NCBI GenBank assembly: GCA_028701945.1
Contig: JAQVPT010000033.1
Coordinates: 1-17,391 of the forward strand
Origin: Bacteroidales bacterium
Lineage (GTDB): Bacteria > Bacteroidota > Bacteroidia > Bacteroidales > ML635J-15
DNA: 17,391 nt
Reading direction: 5' to 3'
Shown: positions 1 through 8,800 of the stretch, piece by piece
Layout: each line of letters begins with the position of its first letter
How positions within the stretch are numbered: the first letter of the stretch is position 1
Program-made: the position numbers and the translations under genes
Notes under the pieces: model-generated
Told to the model about the DNA's origin: nothing
Database searches by the model: none
Seen by the model: the letters and a program-made list of their open reading frames with translations, nothing else

Positions 1-2728
1 GACTGCAAAAATAAATTTTGATGAAAGTGGAGATTATCTAATTGTTGTTAAAGACTTAAAAGACGGACATACAAGCTCAATGAAGATATATGCAAGTAAG
101 TACGCAAACACCTCTGATGCAACCGACAGTTATGCAATTGATTTACTTAATTTCAAAACTGACAAAGAAGCCTACAATGTTGGAGAAACCGTAAGTATCA
201 GCATACCTACTGGCTCGGGCAAAGCATTAGTAAGTATCGAAAATGGAGCATCTGTCATAAAAACTTTTTGGCAAGAAACAGACGGAAGCAGCCTTGATTT
301 TAGCTTTGAGGCTACCGAAAATATGGCACCAAATGTATATGTCAATATTAGCTTTATTCAGGAACATGGAAAAACGTATAACGACCGACCTATCCGAATG
401 TACGGGATTGTTCCAGTATTTGTCGAAAATCCTGCATCACACATTAACCCCGTGATTATTATGGCTGATGAGCTTTTAGCAGAAAGTAAAGTTCAAATTC
501 AGGTTCGCGAATCAGCTGGCAAAACAATGACTTATACCATTGCAATGGTTGACGAAGGACTGCTTAATTTGACAGGATTTAAAACTCCTGACCCTTGGTC
601 TTTCTTTTACAGCAAACAATCTCTCGGTGTTAGAACTTGGGATATTTACAAATGGGTTATTGGTGCGTTTAAAATAGATGCTGGCAAAATGATTAGTATA
701 GGTGGTGGTAGTGAAGGAATGTCGCCCGAAGAACTTGCTCAAGCTATCCGTTTTAAACCTATGGTAAGATTTATTGGACCATTTACGTTATCAGCTGGTG
801 GTGTCAACAAACATGAGATTCAATTACCGCAATATATTGGTTCGGTAAGAACAATGATTATAGCTGCAGAAGGAAATTCTTATGGTTCGGCTGAAAAAAC
901 CACTGCGGTAAAAAAACCTCTTATGATTTTAGGTTCGGGACCACGAAAATTAGGCACAAACGAAAGTTTTAAACTTCCAGTTACTGTTTTTGCAATGAAA
1001 AATGACGTTAAAAACGTTAGTATCACAGTAAAAACAAATAACATCTTAAGAGTTGATGGCAATGTAACCAAAACCATTAATTTTAGTAAAGAAGGTGAAA
1101 AATATATTGATTTTGATTTAAAATCAGGGACTAAAACAGGTGTTGCAACAATTGAAATTACTGCAAAATCTGGGAATCACATATCCAAGTATAATATTGA
1201 AATGGATGTAAAACATGCCAACATTATGGCAACAGACGTGATTGATGGTGTAAGTAGCAATAAAACTTACGAGAAAACTTTTGACGTAAAAGGAATACTT
1301 GGAACCAATAGCGTTTTCTTGGAGTTATACAATATCCCACCAATGAATCTTGAGGCAAAACTCGACTTCCTCCTATCCTATCCTCACGGTTGTTTAGAAC
1401 AAATTGTCTCAGCAGCTTTTCCACAATTATATCTCGAAAATATGATAGAACTTGATAACACAAAAAAAGCAGAAATTCAAAATAATATTAATGTATGCTT
1501 AAACAAATTATCAAGATATCAGATGGCTAATGGTGGATTTGCATATTGGCCTGGAGGCAACAATGTTTCATATTGGGCAACTAATTATTGTGGACATTTT
1601 ATGATTGAAGCCGAAAAAGCTGGTTATTCCATACCAGGAAACCTCAAAACAAATTGGTTAAGATATCAGAAAGAAAAAGCATCTAAATGGACAAATGACG
1701 GCACAAACTCTCAATTAACACAAGCCTACCGATTATATACATTGGCAATTGCTGGTAACGCAGATATGAGTGCAATGAATCGCTTAAAAGAGTCTAAACT
1801 AACACGTACCGCAGTTTGGCGTCTCGCTTCGGCGTATGCAGTTAGCGGCAAAGAAAGTATCGCTAAACAAATGATAGCAAAACTAAGCACAGATGTACCA
1901 GTTTATTTTGAGTTGGCAGGAACATTCGGTTCTTCTACGAGAGATAAAGCCATGATTTTGGAGACACTTATTGAACTCGGCGAAAAAGAAAAAGCATTTT
2001 TAGTTCTTAAAGACATTTCGGAAGTAATGGGTTCAGAAAGATATACATCTACGCAGACTACCGCTTATGCTCTTATGGCTGCATCTAAATTTGTAAAGAA
2101 ATATTCGACTTCAGGAAATATAAACTGTACATATACTATAAATGGCAAAACAGCGACAGCAAATACTGCAAAACCGGTATTTAAAGCCGAATTAGCTATT
2201 ACAGAAGGAGAAACAAATACATTTAGTCTTAAATCTGAAAGCGATGCAATGATATTTGTAAGAATTGTACGTAAAGGTATTCCAGAAACAGGAAGCGAAA
2301 CAGCTGCATCATCTAATATTAATATGGATATAAAATACACATACCTTAACGGAAACCCAATTAATATTACGACTATTCCTCAGGGAACAGATTTTGTTGC
2401 TACTGTTACACTAAAAAATACTTCTGGAATAAATAATCTTGAGAACATAGCACTTTCACAAATATTTCCTTCAGGTTGGGAGATTATAAATTCTCGAATG
2501 TTAACTCTAGACTTAGGTCAAGATTCATATTTCACATATCAGGATATTAGGGACGACAGAGTTCTCACATATTTCGATATGAATAAAAACTACACATACA
2601 CATACAGGGTTCTGCTTAATGCTAGTTTTGAAGGTAAATACTATCTTCCTTCGGTAATGTGCGAAACTATGTATGATGATTCTAATTATGCACGGACTAA
2701 AGGGATGTGGGTAAATGTAATTAAGTAG
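1..2728 (+). CDS. Alpha-2-macroglobulin family protein, C-terminal part (5' end outside window)
   Basis: The reading frame is open from base 2, so the gene starts before the window; 908 residues are visible. Bacterial alpha-2-macroglobulins are large envelope proteins thought to trap attacking proteases through a reactive thioester. The thioester motif GCLEQ is intact at bases 1388-1402 in the context YPHGCLEQIVSAAFPQL. It is followed by the helical thioester domain (YQMANGGFAYWPGG, about bases 1517-1560), and near the 3' end by the usual C-terminal macroglobulin region (FPSGWEIINSR, then DIRDDRVLTYFD and CETMYDD). The protein ends naturally at TAG 2726-2728. Bacterial members usually run to about 1500-2000 residues, so roughly half is missing on the left. 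An internal ATG at base 80 is not the real start. No pbpC-like partner follows it, unlike the yfhM-pbpC pair of E. coli. The signal peptide or lipobox cannot be seen. Confidence 0.93.
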   Translation, partial: TAKINFDESGDYLIVVKDLKDGHTSSMKIYASKYANTSDATDSYAIDLLNFKTDKEAYNVGETVSISIPTGSGKALVSIENGASVIKTFWQETDGSSLDFSFEATENMAPNVYVNISFIQEHGKTYNDRPIRMYGIVPVFVENPASHINPVIIMADELLAESKVQIQVRESAGKTMTYTIAMVDEGLLNLTGFKTPDPWSFFYSKQSLGVRTWDIYKWVIGAFKIDAGKMISIGGGSEGMSPEELAQAIRFKPMVRFIGPFTLSAGGVNKHEIQLPQYIGSVRTMIIAAEGNSYGSAEKTTAVKKPLMILGSGPRKLGTNESFKLPVTVFAMKNDVKNVSITVKTNNILRVDGNVTKTINFSKEGEKYIDFDLKSGTKTGVATIEITAKSGNHISKYNIEMDVKHANIMATDVIDGVSSNKTYEKTFDVKGILGTNSVFLELYNIPPMNLEAKLDFLLSYPHGCLEQIVSAAFPQLYLENMIELDNTKKAEIQNNINVCLNKLSRYQMANGGFAYWPGGNNVSYWATNYCGHFMIEAEKAGYSIPGNLKTNWLRYQKEKASKWTNDGTNSQLTQAYRLYTLAIAGNADMSAMNRLKESKLTRTAVWRLASAYAVSGKESIAKQMIAKLSTDVPVYFELAGTFGSSTRDKAMILETLIELGEKEKAFLVLKDISEVMGSERYTSTQTTAYALMAASKFVKKYSTSGNINCTYTINGKTATANTAKPVFKAELAITEGETNTFSLKSESDAMIFVRIVRKGIPETGSETAASSNINMDIKYTYLNGNPINITTIPQGTDFVATVTLKNTSGINNLENIALSQIFPSGWEIINSRMLTLDLGQDSYFTYQDIRDDRVLTYFDMNKNYTYTYRVLLNASFEGKYYLPSVMCETMYDDSNYARTKGMWVNVIK

Positions 2729-2814
2729 AGTCTGAAATAAAACTCTTGACTAAGAAATAGTTTTCTGACAGACACAATGTTTGTAGAGCATTTAAACTCA
2801 TATTACGCTAATAA

Positions 2815-3027
2815 AATTTTTTACAAATATTATTAATTGAAGGCACTGTCTATTCCATTTCTGGAAATAAACTAATCATTCATCAAACTTGGGTAGAAAA
2901 TTTGCTTAATAAATTTGGTGCAAATATGCGTTTCTACGCCGAGTTTGGACATGAATACAATTATGACTTTAATATAAACGTTATTTCTACTTTTTATCCG
3001 AAAATCTATGGCACAAGAGGAAAATAA
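2815..3027 (+). pseudogene. Possible gene remnant, about 70 codons, unrecognised
   Basis: The plus frame is open from 2815 to TAA 3025-3027. The composition looks protein-like, with segments such as NKLIIHQTWVENLLNK and MRFYAEFGHEYNYDFN rich in aromatic and charged residues. There is no ATG at its left end (the only ATG is at codon 31 counted from base 2836) and no recognisable domain. It is in a different frame from the macroglobulin gene. It could be the decayed 3' end of a lost gene, or chance: the opposite strand is also open for about 49 codons here. Confidence 0.25.
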
Positions 3028-3035
3028 AATAAGCA

Positions 3036-3200
3036 GGTCAAACGCATCCTTTTAACGTAAAAAATCTTTTGTCATGGTTTTTGGGTTGCAAAAGCACCAA
3101 AAACACATGCCAAAAGCTATTGTACTGCAGTTTTAACCCATGACTTTCACTACGTTCGGTCATGAGTTAAAATAATTGAGCCAGCCAGTTGGCTGGCTCA
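3036..3200 (+). repeat. Three-hairpin dispersed element, copy A
   Basis: The element begins GGTCAAACGCA (3036-3046). Hairpin 1 pairs 3066-3084 (CTTTTGTCATGGTTTTTGG) with 3097-3116. Hairpin 2 pairs TTTTAACCCATGAC (3131-3144) with GTCATGAGTTAAAA (3159-3172) around the loop TTTCACTACGTTCG. Hairpin 3 is a perfect 11-bp inverted repeat, TGAGCCAGCCA (3177-3187) with TGGCTGGCTCA (3190-3200). The same order, spacing and hairpin-2 loop recur at 16160-16356. Unlike that copy, no matching right terminal repeat is visible, so this copy may be truncated or diverged at its right end. Confidence 0.75.
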
Positions 3201-3209
3201 GAATGTTTG

Positions 3210-3384
3210 TACAATTCGTAGTGATTGTAGAACTATAAAAATATGAGTTTCCCCTGCCCCATTCAGGGTTTATATGGTTTTGTAAAGCTATTTTTTTATA
3301 ATGTTGTCAATCCTTCAGGATTTTTAACAATTCCTAATGGATTGTAAATCAACAAGTTTATTGAAAATTGCACATTGCACATTG
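3210..3384. repeat. Cluster of short hairpins and a 7-bp tandem repeat
   Basis: Small inverted repeats follow one another: TACAAT/ATTGTA (3210-3215 and 3224-3229), CCCTG/CAGGG (3252-3256 and 3264-3268), and AATCCT/AGGATT (3309-3314 and 3317-3322), the last partly echoed by GGATTG at 3339-3344. ATTGCAC is tandemly repeated about 2.6 times at 3367-3384. Short hairpins of the AATCCTGAAGGATT kind are common in non-coding DNA of Bacteroidota; placing this cluster in that group is an inference from memory. Confidence 0.4.
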
Positions 3385-3462
3385 TTTTATAAACTGGTAT
3401 CATCATTAATCCGATAAAGTCAATTGTTTTAAATTTGATATGCGGTTAATAAAAGCAAATTC

Positions 3463-3984
3463 CTAATAACAAGCCTCTTGTGCATCTACACAATCTTTCG
3501 AGGCTTTATCACAAACCGTTTGTGTGTTCTCTAAAAGTTCCATAATTTGAAAAATATATCGTTTTGATATTTCTTTATTATTTGCCTTTAGATTTTTCTT
3601 ATAAAGTTTGTGAATTTCTTTACTATTGTCATAAATAATATCAGATTTATCTATTAAATCTCCTGCTTCTTTTTGACCATTTAAACAATAGCACATTTCG
3701 GCTGCATTATATGCCAAATCAATTGATGTTTTTGCATTGTAGGCTGAGCTAGTAAGCATTTCAATATAATCATTTGCACTATCAGAGTATTCTTGCATTA
3801 GATTAAAATCATCTTCTTCAAAGGCATGACGTATCATTATAAAAGAGTCATAAGTATTATTCGACACATCATATAAATTAGATACGGACTCCAAAATATA
3901 ATATTGATAATTATTACATTGGGATTTCGCAAATAATGCGAAAGAATTAATAAATATTAACAGTATAAAAACTTTTTTACTCAT
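3463..3984 (-). CDS. Small secreted helical protein with six cysteines, function unknown
   Basis: This 173-residue protein was not matched to a family. I chose ATG 3984 rather than the upstream in-frame TTG at 3996 because it gives a clean signal peptide (MSKKVFILLIFINSFALFAKSQ) with a Bacteroidota-type cleavage after Gln22. The mature part is predicted mostly helical and acidic, with cysteines at 23, 98, 100, 158, 165 and 172. The last three form an evenly spaced C-terminal cluster ending EACY. Disulfides in the periplasm or outside the cell are plausible. Cys23 is not in a lipobox (S-Q-C precedes), so a lipoprotein is unlikely. It is the last gene of the minus-strand block, 122 bp after the deformylase-domain gene. 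Confidence 0.75.
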   Translation of the reverse strand: MSKKVFILLIFINSFALFAKSQCNNYQYYILESVSNLYDVSNNTYDSFIMIRHAFEEDDFNLMQEYSDSANDYIEMLTSSAYNAKTSIDLAYNAAEMCYCLNGQKEAGDLIDKSDIIYDNSKEIHKLYKKNLKANNKEISKRYIFQIMELLENTQTVCDKASKDCVDAQEACY

Positions 3985-3993
3985 AACACATTT

Positions 3994-4001
3994 CAAATCT
4001 A
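3994..4001 (-). promoter_or_regulatory. Possible -7 box (TAGATTTG)
   Basis: On the minus strand this matches the Bacteroidota -7 consensus TAnnTTTG exactly and ends 9 bases before ATG 3984, so a transcript from it would be nearly leaderless. No well-spaced -33 TTG was found. Confidence 0.25.
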
Positions 4002-4106
4002 TTTCAAAAACATTCTTAGAACTACATCAATTATCGTTCCTATCTCTAAACATATATATATCAAGAACTTAGGAATTATCAAACAAAAACCTAAGTCATA
4101 TAATGA

Positions 4107-5663
4107 TTAATCAATTGGTGGTAATCCCTCATACGAATCGCCGTCAATAATCACAAATTTACCAGGCACCTCTTCTACTTGGCGGTCAAAATACATTATT
4201 CCATTAAGATGGTCAATTTCGTGTTGAAAAATATGAGCTGTATATGGTTGACTAATCCTCTCTTTTACAAAATTACCATTTATATCATAGTACTGAACGT
4301 CTATCCAAACTGAACGATAAGATTTGCCAACAATATCGTATTGACTAACACAATCACCTGATACGGAAAGACATCCGTCATCTCTATAAGCAATAGTATC
4401 AGAGTATGCAGTAATAACAGGATTAAAATACACTTCCCATGGTTTAATCATTATCGTTCCTTTATCATACCGCTGTACCCAAATAACATTACGATTTATT
4501 CCTATTTGAGGAGCTGCAATACCAACACCTTCGCCCAAAACAGTTGTTTTCATTCTATCGATAAGTAACTGCAAATTATCCTCTTCGAGATTTACATTTA
4601 AAGATTGATTTCGTAAAACAATAGAATCGGGCTGCTCACAAATATACATAAGTTCAAAATCCTGTCCCGCTGTTCCGGATACTATTAAATTATTTTCATC
4701 AATTTCTAAAGCAGTTGTTGTGGTTGCTTCAACGATGTGCAAAGGAAACGATTGCCCACACTCATTATATGCCCAGACAAATAAATGGTAATTTAATCCT
4801 GCAGACAATTCACTTAACTCCAACTCAGAAACAGCTCCATTATCTGTCGCAGTTTCATAATCATTTATAGTATTATATTTATATCCGTCAGCACCATTTA
4901 CAGCCGACCAATTCCAAATAATTTCAGAAGTGGTAACTTGCGTTGTAAGAAATTCGGGTTTGTCGGGTTGGATATCCATCAAATCCGTATAATCAAAAGT
5001 AATAGTATCACTAATAACTGGACTGTCACTTACAGTAACAGTTTCAACGCCCAAGCAAGCCGAAGTATAAGATGTGAAATTAAGAATTTCATTTTCCGAA
5101 TAGGTAAAACCAGCTTCCTTAATATTTTTTTTAGTCAATACTTTTTCAAACGACAAATATTCTATTTTACATTCTCTATTGCTCCTTCCATTATGAAGCA
5201 TTTTAATAGTTTGTTCCGACTTTCCATTATTAAAACTCACCAAATAATGAGTATCTGCTCCTGGCGTAAAAACGAAACTGTTAATACCTGAATTAGTTGG
5301 CATTTTCTCTTTAAGTATCAGTTTCCCAGAAATATCGTAAACATTAATGCTTATTTCGTTTGTCGGATTATACACATTAATATATGTCTTTTCATCAAAA
5401 GGATTAGGATAATTTTGCATTACCTGCAAACTATTTACATCAGCAGAATTACTTTCTATTCCCGTAAGCACATCTATTGTTAGACTATTTTTAGGCCAAC
5501 GTATTATTGTGTCCGTTGAGTTTGTTTGATTTTCAATCAAAACACTGTCCAACAATAGCTGCGAACCACTTTGACTGATTTCAAAACTAAGCACTATTTC
5601 TGCTTGAGCATAAGCAAAAAGACACATGAAAACTGAAACAGGAAATAATAAAACTTTTTTCAT
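4107..5663 (-). CDS. Exported multidomain protein with a C-terminal peptide deformylase domain
   Basis: The protein has 518 residues from ATG 5663; an upstream GTG at 5690 would put nine residues before the signal peptide. Order of parts: signal peptide (MKKVLLFPVSVFMCLFAYAQ, 1-20); beta-rich segment; T9SS-tail-like module at about 75-156 (NYPNPFDEKT, VYDISGKLI, FTPGADTHYLVSF); linker; FN3-like domain at about 231-318; peptide deformylase domain at about 338-500. All three deformylase motifs are present: GVGIAAPQ (379-386), DGCLS (429-433, Asp replacing the usual Glu) and HEIDH (481-485). The metal ligands Cys431, His481 and His485 and catalytic Glu482 are therefore retained. Ordinary deformylases are cytosolic, about 170-200 residues long, and remove formyl from new proteins; here the domain would act outside the cytoplasm on an unknown substrate. 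From memory, similar N-terminal architecture in Bacteroidota often precedes FISUMP domains. It lies 199 bp downstream of the adhesin gene, same strand. Confidence 0.85.
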   Translation of the reverse strand: MKKVLLFPVSVFMCLFAYAQAEIVLSFEISQSGSQLLLDSVLIENQTNSTDTIIRWPKNSLTIDVLTGIESNSADVNSLQVMQNYPNPFDEKTYINVYNPTNEISINVYDISGKLILKEKMPTNSGINSFVFTPGADTHYLVSFNNGKSEQTIKMLHNGRSNRECKIEYLSFEKVLTKKNIKEAGFTYSENEILNFTSYTSACLGVETVTVSDSPVISDTITFDYTDLMDIQPDKPEFLTTQVTTSEIIWNWSAVNGADGYKYNTINDYETATDNGAVSELELSELSAGLNYHLFVWAYNECGQSFPLHIVEATTTTALEIDENNLIVSGTAGQDFELMYICEQPDSIVLRNQSLNVNLEEDNLQLLIDRMKTTVLGEGVGIAAPQIGINRNVIWVQRYDKGTIMIKPWEVYFNPVITAYSDTIAYRDDGCLSVSGDCVSQYDIVGKSYRSVWIDVQYYDINGNFVKERISQPYTAHIFQHEIDHLNGIMYFDRQVEEVPGKFVIIDGDSYEGLPPID

Positions 5664-5692
5664 AATTAGAAGCATTAAAATATTATACACAA

Positions 5693-5727
5693 CAAATTTA
5701 AAAAATAATTCTTTAAAATCATATCAA
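5693..5727 (-). promoter_or_regulatory. Possible promoter of the deformylase-domain gene
   Basis: The -7-like box TAAATTTG (5693-5700, minus strand) lies about 30 bp before ATG 5663. A TTTG (5725-5728) stands 24 bp further upstream, somewhat longer than the usual Bacteroidota -33/-7 spacing. If real, the gene is transcribed separately from the adhesin. Confidence 0.35.
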
Positions 5728-5862
5728 ATTAAATTATAAGATGTATTAATATGTAAAAAAGTCTCTGGCAACAGCCTTAGGTTTTCAGTTAAACGGTTTA
5801 TAGATTAGAAGTAATTCAAGTTTAAAACCAAATCGAACAAGTTTTTAAATACCCTGTGCATA

Positions 5863-8800
5863 TCATTTTATGACTTGCTTTGCAACGTAAACAAGTTTTC
5901 CATTTTGATTGAAAATCTGTAAAAGAAAGATTCCTTTATGTCCAATTGTGCTAATATCAATAGCATTAACTCCGTCATGCAATAGTTTTTCCATTACTAT
6001 CTGACCAGTAATACTAAATATTTTAAGCACAAAGTTTGTTCCATCAGTAAAATCAATATACAATACGTCTTTTGCAGGATTTGGAAATACTTCAATACCA
6101 ATTTGCGAATTTAATAGAGCGACCCCAGCTGTACCTGTTTCAACAAAAGCAATGTCAGAAGCACTACAGTTATTACTATCATGAACAATCACAAAATAAT
6201 AACCTCCACACAAACTATCGGCAACCATTGTTGTCTGCATTTGCGGATCGTACCAGTTATACGAATACGGGAATGTCCCTCCTTCTACAATAGCAGTAAG
6301 TTGTCCCTGGCAATTTCCTGCCGAATCGATAACCATATCAAAATCAATTAAAAGTTCAGAAGTTTCATTTATAAGAATATTATTAGTTGTAATACAGCCA
6401 AAATTATCGCTAACAGTTACATTATAATCTCCAGCACTCAAATTGTTAATAGTCTCAGTGTTTGCACCATTTGACCATTGAATTGAATAAGGAGCAGAAC
6501 CTCCGATGAGCAATAATTCTATTGAACCAGTATTTTCGCCATAGCATAAAACATCTGTACTTGAATATTCTATTTCGATTTCAGCATCTGTTTCTTCTAC
6601 GTTTGCTGACGAAATAATTTCACAATTATTATTGTCGGTTATTGTAAGAATATATGTTGAGGCAGACAAATTTTCGATATTAGATAATTCATCATCATTA
6701 TCCCATAAAAAGCTATATGGTGCAGTACCTCCAATAACAGTTGATATTATATTCCCGTTATTATGTCCAAAACAAGTGTTTTGCACCTCAAAACTAACAC
6801 TAAGAGGCTCTGGCTGTGTAATTTCCGCACTTTCATTAATCACACAATTATTATTGTCCACAATAAATACAGAATAAAAACCAGCATTTAATTCATCTAT
6901 ATCTTCGGTTGATGCACCATTTGTCCAATAATATGTGTAAGGTGCTATACCACCGCTTACATCGATATCAATATTACCTCCTGCTAAACCATAACAATCA
7001 GTATTTGTAAAAGTAAAGTTAATATTCAAAGGATCGGGTTCGTCAATAAAAACTGTAACGGTTTCTGTACAGGCTATAAAATCGGTAACAGTAACAGTAT
7101 AACTACCGATAGATAAATTATCAATTTCAGCTGTTTCTGATTCATTTGACCACAAATACAAATACGGCGGCACACTTCCAGTAACACTGAGTGCAATACT
7201 ACCAGTATTTTCCCCATAACAAAGTACATCACTGCTTTCAGCAACAATCTCAATAGGAGTAGTCGCTTGCAAAATAGCTGTAAAATTAGTAGTAGTACAG
7301 GCGTTATCATCTGTAACAGTAACATGGTATTCTCCAGCTATCAATTCGGCGATATCTTCTGTTAATGCACCGTTAGACCACGAATAAGAATATGTACCTA
7401 CACCTCCACTTACAGATAAATCTATTTCCCCACTTGCCTCTCCCCAGCAAATGTGATTAGTAATAAAGCTCAATTCAAGTGCATCAGGTTGATTAACTAT
7501 TATTTCTGTTGTTTGGGCACAAGAATTTTGGTCAGTTACATTAATTATATAAACTCCAGCATTAATTCCTGAAATATCTTCAGTATTCGCGCCATTCGAC
7601 CAATCAAAAACATAAGGAGCAACACCTCCAAGCACTAATAAGTCTATTTGACCACTATTACCACCATAACAAATCACATCACTCACAGTATAAGTAATTT
7701 CGATTTCATCAGGTTGAGTAATTTCAACTGAATTAATTGTGCTACAAGCATTATAATCGGTAATTGTAACAAAATGCTCACCAGCAATTAAATCGCTAAT
7801 ATTTTGCTCATCTGAACCATTAGACCACAAAAACGAGTATGGCGATATTCCCCCTGTAACATTTAATATAACTTCTCCATCATTTGCACCAAAACAAGTT
7901 ACTTGATTTATAATTGTAATGTCTGTTAGTAATTCATCAGGTTGAGTGATTTCACCCGAATTAATAGTTGAACAATCATTATCGTCAGTAATAGTTACAC
8001 TATAATTATCGACTATCAGTCCGTTAAGACCTTCGGTGCTTTCTCCGTTAGACCACAAAAAAGAGTACGGAACAGTTCCTCCTGTTACAGTGAGGTCGAT
8101 ACTACCGTCTTCTCCTTCATAACAAAGCACATCATTCACATCAATGCTACTTTCCAAAACTTCGGGTTGAAGAATCTCAAGCGTTTCAATTTTCGTACAA
8201 TTTTCAGAATCGGTAATCGTCAAAATATATGTACCTGCAACCAAATTATCAATATCTGGCGTAATAGCTGAATTAGACCATTCACAAGTATAAGGTTCAT
8301 ATCCATTAGAAATCTCTATATCAATAGCACCGTCCGCTTCACCATAACACGAAACATTTGTAATGTCAATAACAGACAACGTAATTTCGTCAGGTTGAAG
8401 AACAATTGCATCAACAACAACAGTGCATTCATGCGTATCAGTAACAGTAACAAAATATTGATTAGCCAGAATATTATTAATATCTTCTTGATTACTTCCA
8501 TTAGACCATTCATAAACATAAGGGCTAACACCTCCCGACACATTTATATTAATACTTCCACTATTGTCCCCAAAACATTTCACATCAACTATTGAGATAA
8601 TATCAATCAATAATTCAGTCGGTTGATTTATTTCAGCCGAATTTATAGTTGTACAATCATTACTATCACTAATTGTAACAGTATATGTTCCGATTGATAA
8701 ATTTGCAGGATTTTGTTCATTAGAGCCATTAGACCAAATAAAACTATAAGGCTCTGTACCTCCTATTGGAGTAAGCACAATGCCGCCGTCAGAACCTCCA

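Larger units (their letters stand above)
2729..3462. other. Gene-poor convergent spacer with hairpin repeats
   Basis: This 734-bp stretch lies between the macroglobulin gene (+) and the small secreted protein gene (-), which converge. No complete gene was found. It contains the possible remnant at 2815-3027, a three-hairpin element at 3036-3200 and a second group of short hairpins and a 7-bp tandem repeat at 3210-3384. No tRNA or rRNA was seen. A classic terminator (GC-rich stem followed by a T run) was not found for either gene. Confidence 0.6.

Noticed and set aside
3177..3200. Perfect 11-bp hairpin as a rho-independent terminator for the macroglobulin gene
   Set aside because: It lies about 450 bp past the stop codon, has no T run on either strand and belongs to a repeated three-hairpin unit.
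4067..4096. Terminator downstream of the deformylase-domain gene (ACTTAGG / CCTAAGT)
   Set aside because: The 7-bp stem has a 16-base loop and no T run follows on the minus strand.
4107..5663. Assignment as the housekeeping def gene
   Set aside because: The product is more than twice the usual length, with a signal peptide and extracellular-type domains; housekeeping deformylase is a short cytosolic protein.
5664..5690. Longer start (GTG 5690) for the deformylase-domain protein
   Set aside because: It places MYNILMLLI before a complete signal peptide starting MKKVLLF; the ATG at 5663 is the simpler choice.
8316..8595. Overlapping open frames on both strands inside the adhesin gene
   Set aside because: They are low-complexity shadows of the repeat array (leucine- or asparagine-rich) without domains or start signals; the same holds for other internal frames across the window.
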